DNA of 64,000 nucleotides, from the NCBI GenBank assembly GCA_966211955.1, contig CBIHOF010000004.1, positions 62,001 through 126,000 of the forward strand. Direction: 5' to 3'. Each line of letters starts with the position of its first letter. Within the stretch, counting starts at the first letter, position 1. Below are positions 40,115 through 48,330 of the stretch, in pieces. A program made the translations under genes and the position numbers. The DNA is from Albitalea sp966211955 (GTDB taxonomy: Bacteria; Pseudomonadota; Gammaproteobacteria; Burkholderiales; Burkholderiaceae_C). The notes below the pieces were generated by a model. It was not told where the DNA came from and ran no database searches. It saw only the letters and a program-made list of their open reading frames with translations.

Positions 40115-40636
40115 ATGTCGAAAAAGGGAACTGAAACTCTCGTCGGGCTGTTCGTGCTCCTGGGCATGGCCGGCCTCGTGTTCCTGTCGCTCAAGGCGGC
40201 CAACCTCGCCAGCTTCGGCTCGCGCGACAGCTATGCGGTGTCGGCGCGCTTCGACAACATCGGCGGCCTGAAGGCGCGTTCGCCGGTGCGCAGCGCTGGC
40301 GTGACCGTCGGGCGCGTCACCTCCATCACGCTGGACCCAAAGACCTACCAGGGCCTCGTGAACATGGAACTCGACAAAGGCGTGCAGTTTCCGAAGGACT
40401 CGTCCGCCAAGATCCTGACGAGCGGGTTGCTGGGTGACCAGTACATCGGCATCGAGCCGGGCGCGGACGAGAAGAACCTCGGCGCCGGCGACACGATCAA
40501 GCAGACGCAATCCGCTGTCGTGCTCGAGAACCTCATCGGCCAGTTCCTCTTCAACAAGGCGGCCGAAGGCGGCAACAACAGCGCCGGCGGGGCTGCACCT
40601 GCCGCTGCGGCGCCAGCGCCAGGGGCCAAGAAATGA
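40115..40636 (+). CDS. mlaD: Phospholipid-binding MCE protein MlaD
   Basis: Inner-membrane-anchored MCE protein, 173 residues. The N-terminal helix (TLVGLFVLLGMAGLVFLSL) is followed by one MCE domain (about 38-120) with FDNIGGLKARSPVRSAGVTVG. The hydrophobic pore-loop helix and an Ala/Pro-rich tail come next. It forms the hexameric ring that holds phospholipid between MlaE and MlaC. Stop overlaps mlaA (ATGA). Confidence 0.96.
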   Translation: MSKKGTETLVGLFVLLGMAGLVFLSLKAANLASFGSRDSYAVSARFDNIGGLKARSPVRSAGVTVGRVTSITLDPKTYQGLVNMELDKGVQFPKDSSAKILTSGLLGDQYIGIEPGADEKNLGAGDTIKQTQSAVVLENLIGQFLFNKAAEGGNNSAGGAAPAAAAPAPGAKK

Positions 40637-41541
40637 GTGTGCGGGTCTTCCTGAAGCGCCTGGCCGCATGGACGGCGTTCGGCATCGCGCTCGTCGCGCT
40701 GCAAGGCTGTTCCACGCTGCGCGGCAAGACCGCTGGCGAGCGGCTGGATCCGTGGGAGAACTGGAACCGCAAGGTCTTCACCTTCAACGAGAAGCTCGAC
40801 GAGAAGGTGCTCAAGCCGGTGGCCGTGGGGTACAGCAATGTCGTGCCGCGCCCGGTGCGCAACAGCGTCGACAACTTCTTCGGCAATGCGGCGGATGCCT
40901 GGTCGGCCGTCAACAACTTCCTGCAAGGCAAGGTCAGCAACGGCCTGCATGACGTGATCCGCTTTGGCACGAACACGGTGTTCGGCCTGGGCGGCACGCT
41001 GGATGTCGCCACGGAATTCGGCCTCGATCACCAGTACGAGGACTTCGGGCAGACGCTGGGTGCCTGGGGCTTCGGCCAGGGCGCGTACATCGTGTGGCCC
41101 GTGCTTGGGCCATCGAGCGTTCGCGAGTCGATTGCATTGCCCTTCGATCGCGCCGTATCGCCAGCGCTCGTGATCCACGACGGTGCGGTGAAATGGGAAG
41201 TGACGGGCTTGCAGCTCGTCAATACCCGCGCCGGCCTGCTGGGTGCAAGCAAGGTGCTCGACGACATCGCGCTCGACAAGTACACCTTCATCCGGGACGC
41301 GTATTTGCAGCGGCGTCGCAGCCTGGTCTATGACGGTGACGAGCCACCGCCAAAGGACGATGGGCGGGGCAAGGACGACTGGAAGGGACGCGACGATGCC
41401 AAGCCCTCGGCCGAGTCGGCCAAGCCTGGCGACGCCAAACCGGTTGACGCCAAGCCTGCGGATGGCAAACCTGCGGATGACAAACCTGCGGATGGCGCAC
41501 CGGCCGATCCCAAGCCTTTGTCACCCCCGGCTACCAAATAG
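40633..41541 (+). CDS. mlaA: Outer-membrane lipoprotein MlaA (VacJ)
   Basis: 302-residue lipoprotein: signal with lipobox VALQGC, then the VacJ domain with DPWENWNRKVFTFNEKLD, NFFGNAADAW and RFGTNTVFGLGGTLDVA. It removes phospholipids from the outer leaflet and hands them to MlaC. The last about 45 residues are an unusual low-complexity tail of K-P-x-D-x pentapeptides, not part of the MlaA fold. In E. coli mlaA is separate from mlaFEDCB; here it lies between mlaD and mlaC, as in other betaproteobacteria. Confidence 0.95.
   Translation: MSVRVFLKRLAAWTAFGIALVALQGCSTLRGKTAGERLDPWENWNRKVFTFNEKLDEKVLKPVAVGYSNVVPRPVRNSVDNFFGNAADAWSAVNNFLQGKVSNGLHDVIRFGTNTVFGLGGTLDVATEFGLDHQYEDFGQTLGAWGFGQGAYIVWPVLGPSSVRESIALPFDRAVSPALVIHDGAVKWEVTGLQLVNTRAGLLGASKVLDDIALDKYTFIRDAYLQRRRSLVYDGDEPPPKDDGRGKDDWKGRDDAKPSAESAKPGDAKPVDAKPADGKPADDKPADGAPADPKPLSPPATK
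41422..41511 (+). repeat. Six tandem 15-bp units in the mlaA tail
   Basis: Degenerate 15-bp units from 41422 in steps of 15 encode KPGDA, KPVDA, KPADG, KPADD, KPADG and APADP. The third to fifth copies are nearly identical (AARCCTGCGGATGRC). Unit length keeps the frame, so copy number can vary freely. The charged Pro-rich tail would be periplasmic. Confidence 0.85.
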
Positions 41542-41663
41542 GCGCCAACCGGACCTTGCCCGAACGCGTTGTGACAAGGCGCTTGGGTCACGGGCCGAAC
41601 TCAAGGCCAGACCTGAACTCCAAACCCGGTGCCCGCGAGGGCAGGGCTTAGAAAGGTAAACGA

Positions 41664-42281
41664 ATGTTTTCTCGACGCATTGCTCTTTTCCTGTCCGCGG
41701 CAGCCCTCATGCTCGCCAGCGGCGTCGCTTCGGCGCAGACCGCACCTGAGACGCTGATCAAGCAGGTCTCCACCGAGGTGCTGGACGCGGTGAAGGCCGA
41801 CAAGTCCATCAAGTCCGGCGACGTGCAGAAGATCATCGCGCTGGTGGATGCGAAGGTCATGCCGCACGTGAACTTCCAGCGCATGACGGCCTCGGCCGTC
41901 GGCCGCTACTGGCGTCAGGCGACGCCTGAGCAGCAGAAGAAGCTCGAAGATGAATTCAAGGTCCTGCTCGTGCGCACTTATTCCGGTGCACTCGCGCAGG
42001 TGAGGGACCAGACGGTCCAGCTCAAGCCCAGCCGCCCGAGCCCCGACCCCAACGAAGTCGTCGTGAAGACCGAGATTCGTGGCCAGGGCGACCCGATCCA
42101 GCTCGACTATCGCCTCGAGAAGGCGGGCAACGACTGGAAGATCTATGACGTGAACGTGCTTGGCGTTTGGCTGGTCGAGAACTATCGCAACAGCTTCGCG
42201 CAGGAGATCGGCGCCAATGGCATCGATGGCCTGATCGCCAAGCTGGCCGAGCGCAACAAGACGGCTTCCGCCGCGAAGTAA
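41664..42281 (+). CDS. mlaC: Periplasmic phospholipid shuttle MlaC
   Basis: 205-residue soluble periplasmic carrier. Signal peptide MFSRRIALFLSAAALMLASG ending ASA^QT. The Tol_Tol_Ttg2 domain includes VMPHVNFQRMTASAVGRYWR and LVRTYSGALAQ, and the C-terminal region VYDVNVLGVWLVENYRNSF-like segment reads YDVNVLGVWLVENYRNSFAQ. It ferries phospholipids between MlaA and MlaD. Lies 122 bases after mlaA and 5 before mlaB. Confidence 0.96.
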   Translation: MFSRRIALFLSAAALMLASGVASAQTAPETLIKQVSTEVLDAVKADKSIKSGDVQKIIALVDAKVMPHVNFQRMTASAVGRYWRQATPEQQKKLEDEFKVLLVRTYSGALAQVRDQTVQLKPSRPSPDPNEVVVKTEIRGQGDPIQLDYRLEKAGNDWKIYDVNVLGVWLVENYRNSFAQEIGANGIDGLIAKLAERNKTASAAK

Positions 42282-42286
42282 GCGCG

Positions 42287-42562
42287 ATGCTGCTGCTGCC
42301 CGCCACCGTCACCATCCAGGAAGCACGCGACACGCGTGCCATGCTGGCCCAGGCCCTGAAGCGCGAGCCCGAGGGGCCGGTGGTGATCGATGCGTCGGGC
42401 CTGCAGCAGTTCGACACCTCGCTCATCGCCGTGCTGCTCGAGTGCCAGCGTCTCTCGCAGGCCTGGGGCAAGGGGTTCAGCGTGAAGAACGCGCCGGCGA
42501 AGCTCGCCTCGCTGGCGAAGCTCTACGGCGTCGATCCGCTACTCAAACTAGAAGCAGCCTGA
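42287..42562 (+). CDS. mlaB: STAS-domain protein MlaB
   Basis: 91-residue cytoplasmic STAS domain that binds MlaF and tunes the transporter. Conserved GPVVIDASGLQQFDTSLIAVLLECQRL, cited by its core VIDASGLQQFDTS, includes the Asp and the Thr-Ser pair important in MlaB. The start ATG is 5 bases after mlaC; an upstream in-frame start would run through mlaC and is rejected. Last gene of the operon, converging on the regulator gene 14 bases downstream. Confidence 0.92.
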   Translation: MLLLPATVTIQEARDTRAMLAQALKREPEGPVVIDASGLQQFDTSLIAVLLECQRLSQAWGKGFSVKNAPAKLASLAKLYGVDPLLKLEAA

Positions 42563-42576
42563 GGGGCGACGACCTG

Positions 42577-43440
42577 TCAGGGCGTCGCGTAGCGCTTCGC
42601 CCGCAGGTTCTTCTTGATCTCTTGCAAGAGCGGCCGCAGTTCGCCGGGAAGGCGCAGCGCGACGGCCGTCGTGAGGATGTCGATCACCATCAAGTGCAAG
42701 AGCCGCGACACCATCGGGCTGTAGCGGTCGTAGTCTTCGGGGTGGTCGCAGGCCAGCAGGATCTGGTTGGTGCCCTGGGCCGTTTGCGCCAGGGGCGAAC
42801 CGCTGGCCGTGATGAGGATGGTCGTCGCGCCCTTGCGTCGGGCGATGTCCGCCGCATCGAGCAAATCGCGGCTGCGGCCGGAGTTGCTGATGATCACCGC
42901 GCAATCGCCCGGTTGCAGCATGGTGGCTGACATGACCTGGATGTGCCCATCGCTGATGGCCGCGGTGGTCACGCCCAGGCGGAAGAATTTGTGCTGCGCG
43001 TCCTGCGCCACGATGCCCGAGTTGCCCACGCCGTAGAACTCGATGCGGCGGCCGTCACGGCCTGCCGCTGCGAGCGCGGAGATCGCGCGCTCGAAGGCGT
43101 GGCTGGCCGCGTCGTTGCGGTACTTGAGCAGCGCCGACACCGCGTTGTCGATGACCTTCACGATCACGTCCGAAGGCTTGTCGTCCTCGTCGACCGAGCG
43201 GTGCACGAAGGGCACGCCTTCGTTGACGTTGCCTGCGAGCTTGAGCTTGAAGTCGGCCAGGCCGTCATAGCCCACGCTGCGGCAAAAGCGCACGACGGTG
43301 GGCTTGCTGACATGCGAACGCTCGGCGAGTTCGCTCACAGGCAGGCTCGCGAAGCTGCGCGGATCGGCGAGGACGAGCTTCGCCACGCGCTGCTCAGCCG
43401 GAGGCAGGGCAGGGATGGAGGCGCGTATGCGGTCGAGCAT
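42577..43440 (-). CDS. hexR: RpiR-family transcriptional regulator, HexR-like
   Basis: 287-residue regulator with N-terminal HTH_6 (SELAERSHVSKPTVVRFCRS, about residues 36-55) and C-terminal SIS sugar-phosphate domain (about 120-250, with GVGNSGIVAQDAQHKFFRLG and SNSGRSRDLLDAA). HexR represses glucose catabolism genes such as zwf and is released by KDPG. Located 54 bases downstream of zwf on the same strand, next to tal and pgi, and a HexR-like palindrome lies at the zwf promoter. The HexR name rests on this context and similarity. Confidence 0.88.
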   Translation of the reverse strand: MLDRIRASIPALPPAEQRVAKLVLADPRSFASLPVSELAERSHVSKPTVVRFCRSVGYDGLADFKLKLAGNVNEGVPFVHRSVDEDDKPSDVIVKVIDNAVSALLKYRNDAASHAFERAISALAAAGRDGRRIEFYGVGNSGIVAQDAQHKFFRLGVTTAAISDGHIQVMSATMLQPGDCAVIISNSGRSRDLLDAADIARRKGATTILITASGSPLAQTAQGTNQILLACDHPEDYDRYSPMVSRLLHLMVIDILTTAVALRLPGELRPLLQEIKKNLRAKRYATP

Positions 43441-43494
43441 GATCTTGTCGTCCTTCCAGGGGCGCGGCCTTCTCGCGAGGCCTGCGCGAACCCC

Positions 43495-44949
43495 TTACTG
43501 CTCTTCGGCCCAGGCGAAGCTGTCGCGCGCAACGAGCGCGCTGGCCGCCGCCGGGCCCCAGGTACCAGCCGCATAGGGGCGAGGGCCGCCGGACGCGTTG
43601 TTGTCGCGTTCCCATGCGTCAAGGATGGGCTCCACCCAGCGCCAGGCCTGTTCCTGTTCGTCGCTGCGCACGAACAGGTTCAGGCGGCCCGCGATCGCGT
43701 CGAGCAGCAGGCGCTCGTAGGCGCCCACGCGGTTCTCGGCAAAGGCCTTGTCGAAGTCGAGGTCGAGAAATACCGGGCTCAGCGATTCCTGCTGGCCCGC
43801 ACCCTTCGCGGCCAACAGATGAAGCTCGAGGCCGTCCTCAGGCTGCAGCTTGATCACGAGCTTGTTCGGCTGGTTGACGCCCGGGAAGATGCTGTGCGGC
43901 GTGGGCCGGAAGTTCACGACGATCTGCGCGTCGCGCGCGGCCAGGCGCTTGCCGGTGCGCAGGTAGAAAGGCACGCCGGCCCAGCGCCAGTTCTCGACTT
44001 CGGTGCGCAAGGTGACGAAGGTCTCGGTCTTGCTGCCCGGCGGCACCTTGGTTTCCTCGAGGTAGCCCGGCACGGCCTTGCCACCCGAGGTGCCCTTGCG
44101 GTACTGCCCACGAATCACGTCGCGCGCGACGCTTTCCTCCGTGAAGGGCTTGAGCGAGCGCAGCACCTTCAGCTTCTCATCGCGGATCGCGTCCGCATCC
44201 ATGCGCGAGGGCGGCTCCATCGCCACCATGGTGAGCAGCTGCAGCGCATGGTTCTGGATCATGTCGCGCAGGGCGCCGGTGCGGTCGTAGAAGTCGCCCC
44301 GCGTGCCCACACCCAGGTCTTCGGCGAGCGTGATCTGGATGTTGGCGATGCTCTCGCGCCGCCACAACGGCTCGAACAGGGCATTGCCGAAGCGCAGTGC
44401 CATCAGGTTCTGCACGGCCGGCTTGCCTAGGTAGTGGTCGATGCGGAAGGCCTGGGTCTCGCTGTAGACCGAGCGCACGACGCGGTTGATTTCCTGCGCG
44501 CTCGCCAGGTCGTGGCCGAGCGGTTTTTCCAGAACGACGCGGATGCTCGGCCCGTTCAGCCCGACCGCGCCGAGTTGCTCGCAGATCATGGGGAACAGGT
44601 GGGGGCTGGTGGCCAGGTACAGCACTGCCGTGTCGGCGTTGCGCTCTTCCAGCCACTTCTTGAGCTTGAAGTAGTCCTCGGGGTGGGACAAATCCATGCG
44701 CCTGTAATGCACCAGCTGGGCAAAACGCTCGAACTCCTCGTCGCTGGGGCGCTTGGCGTCGACCACGTCCTGGAAGCGGTCCTTCAGCCAGGCCCGGTAC
44801 TTCTCGTCGGTCTGGTCGTCGCGCGCGACCGACAGGATGCGTCCGTTGGGCGGCAGCTTGCCGTGCCTGAAAGCCTGGAACAACGCCGGCATGAGCTTGC
44901 GCCACGTGAGGTCGCCGGTGCCACCGAAGAAGACGAGATCGAAGGACAT
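43495..44949 (-). CDS. zwf: Glucose-6-phosphate dehydrogenase
   Basis: 484-residue NADP enzyme that starts the oxidative pentose phosphate and Entner-Doudoroff routes. Coenzyme motif GGTGDLTWRKL near the N-terminus and the active-site block RIDHYLGKPAVQNLMALRF are intact; EKPLGHDLASA is also conserved. The ATG at 44949 follows closely on the candidate operator. Divergent from tal with a 230-bp gap; hexR follows in the same direction. Confidence 0.97.
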   Translation of the reverse strand: MSFDLVFFGGTGDLTWRKLMPALFQAFRHGKLPPNGRILSVARDDQTDEKYRAWLKDRFQDVVDAKRPSDEEFERFAQLVHYRRMDLSHPEDYFKLKKWLEERNADTAVLYLATSPHLFPMICEQLGAVGLNGPSIRVVLEKPLGHDLASAQEINRVVRSVYSETQAFRIDHYLGKPAVQNLMALRFGNALFEPLWRRESIANIQITLAEDLGVGTRGDFYDRTGALRDMIQNHALQLLTMVAMEPPSRMDADAIRDEKLKVLRSLKPFTEESVARDVIRGQYRKGTSGGKAVPGYLEETKVPPGSKTETFVTLRTEVENWRWAGVPFYLRTGKRLAARDAQIVVNFRPTPHSIFPGVNQPNKLVIKLQPEDGLELHLLAAKGAGQQESLSPVFLDLDFDKAFAENRVGAYERLLLDAIAGRLNLFVRSDEQEQAWRWVEPILDAWERDNNASGGPRPYAAGTWGPAAASALVARDSFAWAEEQ

Positions 44950-44961
44950 TTCCGCGTTCGA

Positions 44962-44976
44962 TGTAATTTAGTTTCA
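44962..44976. promoter_or_regulatory. HexR-like operator at the zwf promoter
   Basis: TGTAATTTAGTTTCA matches 13 of 15 positions of the HexR consensus as I recall it (TGTARTWWWAYTACA). It lies 13 bases before the zwf ATG and just downstream of the candidate -10, a position suited to repression. Confidence 0.5.
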
Positions 44977-44981
44977 CGCGA

Positions 44982-45010
44982 ATGATGCCGAAGTTTCTTC
45001 GCCGGGTCAA
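44982..45010 (-). promoter_or_regulatory. Candidate zwf-hexR promoter
   Basis: On the minus strand TTGACC (45010-45005), 17-bp spacer, CATCAT (44987-44982; 4 of 6). Transcription would start near 44975, inside the HexR-like palindrome. Confidence 0.4.
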
Positions 45011-45179
45011 CGGCGGCATCGGCCGGCAGCACCTCGCATGAGGCGGTTGCGAGCAAGCGGGAGGCCTGGTTACGGCAGGGCGACAAGGCGAGTCGGATAC
45101 GCCGCCGGGGCATGCGGTCGGGTTCTAATGGCGGGCAGGGAACAGCTCGACCACAGACGCTGGCCCCAAGGACGCAGCC

Positions 45180-46127
45180 ATGAACCAACTCGATCAGCTC
45201 AAGCAATACACCACCGTCGTTGCCGACACCGGAAACTTCAAGCAGCTCGCCGCCTTCGCGCCGCGCGACGCAACCACCAACCCTTCACTCATCCTCAAGG
45301 CGGTCCAGCAGCCGGAGTACGCGCCTGTGCTGTCGGAGACCGTCGCCCAGTTCAAGAGCTGGCCGCACGAGGAAGTCGTGGACCAGGTGCTGGTGCGCTT
45401 CGGCCTCGAGATCCTCAAGGTCGTGCCGGGCCGGGTGTCCACCGAAGTCGATGCGCGCCTGAGTTTCGACTGCGCTGCCACCGTCGCCCGCGCCCACCGC
45501 ATCATCGCTCTGTACGAGGCCGCCGGGATCACGCGTGACCGGGTGCTCATCAAGGTCGCCTCCACCTGGGAAGGCATCCAGGCCGCACGCATCCTCGAGC
45601 GCGAGGGCATCCACTGCAACCTGACGCTGCTGTTCTCGTTCTGCCAGGCCGTGGCCTGCGGCGAGGCCGGCGTGCGGCTCATCTCGCCCTTCGTCGGGCG
45701 CATCTACGACTGGTACAAGAAGTCGGCCGGCGCCGGCTGGGACGAAGCGGCCAATGCCGGCGTGAACGACCCGGGCGTGAAGTCGGTGGCGGCCATCTAC
45801 CGCTACTACAAGAAGTTCGACATCGACACCGAGGTGATGGGTGCGAGCTTCCGCAACATCGGCCAGATCGTTGCGCTGGCGGGCTGCGACCTGCTCACCA
45901 TCAGCCCCGACCTGCTTGCCGCGCTGCAGGCCAGCGAAGAGCCGATCACGCGCGCCCTCGAGCCGGAAACCGCCCGGGCATGCGACGTGCACGCCATCAC
46001 CTACAACGAGTCCAGCTTCCGCTACGCCTTGAACGACGACGCGATGGCCACCGAGAAACTCGCCGAAGGCATTCGTGCATTTGCTGCCGATGCTGCCAAG
46101 CTCGACAAGATGATCCATTCCCTCTGA
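45180..46127 (+). CDS. tal: Transaldolase
   Basis: Class I aldolase-fold enzyme of the non-oxidative pentose phosphate pathway, 315 residues, TalB-like length. The Schiff-base lysine is Lys125 in RVLIKVASTWEGI. Other motifs are TTNPSLIL near the N-terminus and LTLLFSFCQAVACGEAGV. The ATG at 45180 has no strong ribosome site but fits the family start. Stop overlaps pgi (TGATG). Groups with zwf and pgi in sugar-phosphate metabolism. Confidence 0.97.
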   Translation: MNQLDQLKQYTTVVADTGNFKQLAAFAPRDATTNPSLILKAVQQPEYAPVLSETVAQFKSWPHEEVVDQVLVRFGLEILKVVPGRVSTEVDARLSFDCAATVARAHRIIALYEAAGITRDRVLIKVASTWEGIQAARILEREGIHCNLTLLFSFCQAVACGEAGVRLISPFVGRIYDWYKKSAGAGWDEAANAGVNDPGVKSVAAIYRYYKKFDIDTEVMGASFRNIGQIVALAGCDLLTISPDLLAALQASEEPITRALEPETARACDVHAITYNESSFRYALNDDAMATEKLAEGIRAFAADAAKLDKMIHSL

Positions 46128-47722
46128 TGAAAACACTTCGCTGCGACCAAACCGAAGCCTGGACCGCATTGCGCGGCCACTACGAAGCCCACGGGCGTGA
46201 CTTCGACCTGCGCGATGCCTTCGCCCGCGACCCGGGCCGCTTCGAGGCCTTCGCGGTCGAGGCGCCGCAGGTCTTTGCGGACCTCTCGAAGAACCGCATC
46301 GACGTCGCGTCATTGCATTTCCTGCTCGACCTCGCACGCGAATGCGGCCTCGAGGCGCGACGCGATGCGATGTTCAAGGGCGAGGCCATCAACCACACTG
46401 AAGGCCGGCCGGTGCTGCACACCGCCTTGCGCGCGCCGCGCGGCCAGGGGCCGTTCAGCGATGACGTGCATGGCGTGCTCGACGCGATGCTCGCCTATGT
46501 CGAGACGGTGCGCGACACCGCGGCCAGCGGCATCCGCCACATCGTGAACATCGGCATCGGCGGCAGCGACCTCGGGCCGCAAATGGTGGTGCCGGCGCTC
46601 GATGCCTTCGTGCACCCGGGCCTGCAGTTCCACTTCGTGTCCAACGTCGACGGCCACGACATCGCGCCGGTGCTGCGGCAGATCAAGCCGCAGGAAACGC
46701 TGTTCATCATCGCAAGCAAGACTTTCACCACGCAGGAGACCATGGCGAATGCCATGGTCGCGAAGGCCTGGTTCGAGTCCAACGGCGGGCGCGACATCGC
46801 CCGGCATTTCGTCGCCACCACCACCAATGTGAAGGCGGCGGCCGAGTTCGGCATCACCACCACCTTCGGATTCTGGGATTGGGTGGGCGGTCGCTATTCA
46901 CTGTGGTCGGCCATCGGCTTGCCGATTGCACTGGCCATCGGCGCCGATCACTTCCGTTCGCTGCTGGCGGGCGCGCATCAGATGGATCGCCACTTCGCGA
47001 CCGCACCCTTGGCGAAGAACCTGCCGGTGCTGCTCGCGCTCATCGACGTCTGGTACCGCAACTTTTATGGCTTCACGAGCCGCAGCGTCGCGCCCTACCA
47101 CCAGGGCCTGAAGCGACTGCCCGCCTACCTGCAGCAGCTGGAGATGGAAAGCAACGGCAAGTGCGTGGACCTCGCCGGCGAATCGCTGCCCTATGCCACC
47201 AGCCCCGTCGTGTGGGGCGAGCCGGGCACCAACGGCCAGCATGCCTACTTCCAGATGCTGCACCAGGGCACCGACGTGATCCCGGTGGAGTTCATCCTGG
47301 TGAAGCGTCCGACGCATGCCTTCACCGACCTGCACACCAAGCTGCTGGCCAACGGCCTCGCGCAATCGCAGGCGCTGATGCTGGGCAAGTCGACCGACCA
47401 GGCGCGCGGCGAGAAGGCGCCCACGGCGTCCAAGTCGCTCGATGCCGACACGATCGCACGTCACCGCACCTTCCCCGGCAATCGGCCGAGCACGACGCTG
47501 GTGCTGGACCAGCTCACGCCTGAAAGCCTGGGCGCGCTCATCGCGCTGTACGAGCATCGCGTGTTCGTGAGCGGCGCACTGTGGAACATCAACAGCTTCG
47601 ACCAGTGGGGCGTGGAGCTGGGCAAGGCCCTGTGCAACGACCTGCTGCCGCGCCTCTCTTCGGGCGACACCGAAGGCCTCGACGCATCGACCGCGGGGCT
47701 CTTGAAGCGGTTGACGGCGTGA
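46127..47722 (+). CDS. pgi: Glucose-6-phosphate isomerase
   Basis: 531-residue SIS-domain enzyme interconverting glucose-6-phosphate and fructose-6-phosphate. Signatures: VNIGIGGSDLGPQMV, WDWVGGRYSLWSAIGLP, GEPGTNGQHAYFQMLHQGTD and the C-terminal catalytic-Lys block WGVELGKALC. The ATG at 46127 shares its A with the tal stop. Followed by a HAD phosphatase whose GTG overlaps the pgi stop (GTGA). Confidence 0.97.
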   Translation: MKTLRCDQTEAWTALRGHYEAHGRDFDLRDAFARDPGRFEAFAVEAPQVFADLSKNRIDVASLHFLLDLARECGLEARRDAMFKGEAINHTEGRPVLHTALRAPRGQGPFSDDVHGVLDAMLAYVETVRDTAASGIRHIVNIGIGGSDLGPQMVVPALDAFVHPGLQFHFVSNVDGHDIAPVLRQIKPQETLFIIASKTFTTQETMANAMVAKAWFESNGGRDIARHFVATTTNVKAAAEFGITTTFGFWDWVGGRYSLWSAIGLPIALAIGADHFRSLLAGAHQMDRHFATAPLAKNLPVLLALIDVWYRNFYGFTSRSVAPYHQGLKRLPAYLQQLEMESNGKCVDLAGESLPYATSPVVWGEPGTNGQHAYFQMLHQGTDVIPVEFILVKRPTHAFTDLHTKLLANGLAQSQALMLGKSTDQARGEKAPTASKSLDADTIARHRTFPGNRPSTTLVLDQLTPESLGALIALYEHRVFVSGALWNINSFDQWGVELGKALCNDLLPRLSSGDTEGLDASTAGLLKRLTA

Positions 47723-48330
47723 ACGTCGTCTTCGACTTCGGCGGCGTGCTGTTCCGATGGCAGCCGCACGAGTTCATGCCTCGGCTGCTGCCGCACCGGG
47801 CGCGCAACGAAGAGACCACGGCCGCGCTGGTGGCCGACTTCTTCCAGGGCTACAGCGGCGACTGGGGCGAGTTCGATCGTGGCGCGGCCGATGAATTCCG
47901 CGTCGCGCATCGCATTGCATTTCGCACCGGACTCGACGTCGCCGACGTGCAGCGGGTCATTGATGCCATCCCGTCGGAGCTGCAGCTGATGCCGCACAGC
48001 CTGCCGCTCGTCCAGCGGCTGAAGGGCGCGGGGCACCGGCTCTTCTTCCTGTCGAACATGCCCAAGCCTTACGCCGAGCACCTTGAGCGGCAACACCCGC
48101 TGTACGACTGGTTCGAGGGTGGCCTGTTCTCCTCGCGCATCGACATGGTGAAGCCGGAGCCGGCGATCTTTCACCACGCGGCGAAGACCTTCGGCATCGT
48201 GCCGCGCGAGAGCGTCTTCATCGACGACTTCGCGCTCAACGTGAAGGCGGCCAAGGCGCTCGGCTGGAACGCCATCCACTTCCTCAGTGCCGCGCAGTGC
48301 GACGCGGATCTGGCGAAGCTGGGTCTGTAA
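47719..48330 (+). CDS. HAD-superfamily phosphatase, YihX-like
   Basis: 203-residue HAD hydrolase with cap type of the YihX (alpha-D-glucose-1-phosphate phosphatase)/epoxide-hydrolase-N branch. Motif I VFDFGGVLF (nucleophile Asp6, with Gly in place of the second Asp, as in YihX), motif II LFFLSNM, motif III MVKPEPAIF, motif IV FIDDFALN. The GTG start is a GTGA overlap with pgi, so it is probably translated with pgi, and a sugar-phosphate substrate is a fair guess. The last 47 bases overlap the converging regulator gene. Confidence 0.85.
   Translation: MNVVFDFGGVLFRWQPHEFMPRLLPHRARNEETTAALVADFFQGYSGDWGEFDRGAADEFRVAHRIAFRTGLDVADVQRVIDAIPSELQLMPHSLPLVQRLKGAGHRLFFLSNMPKPYAEHLERQHPLYDWFEGGLFSSRIDMVKPEPAIFHHAAKTFGIVPRESVFIDDFALNVKAAKALGWNAIHFLSAAQCDADLAKLGL

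Noticed and set aside
45011..45179. Second HexR site or clear promoter for tal-pgi
   Set aside because: No TGTARTW-like half-site or good -35/-10 pair found in this part of the divergent gap.
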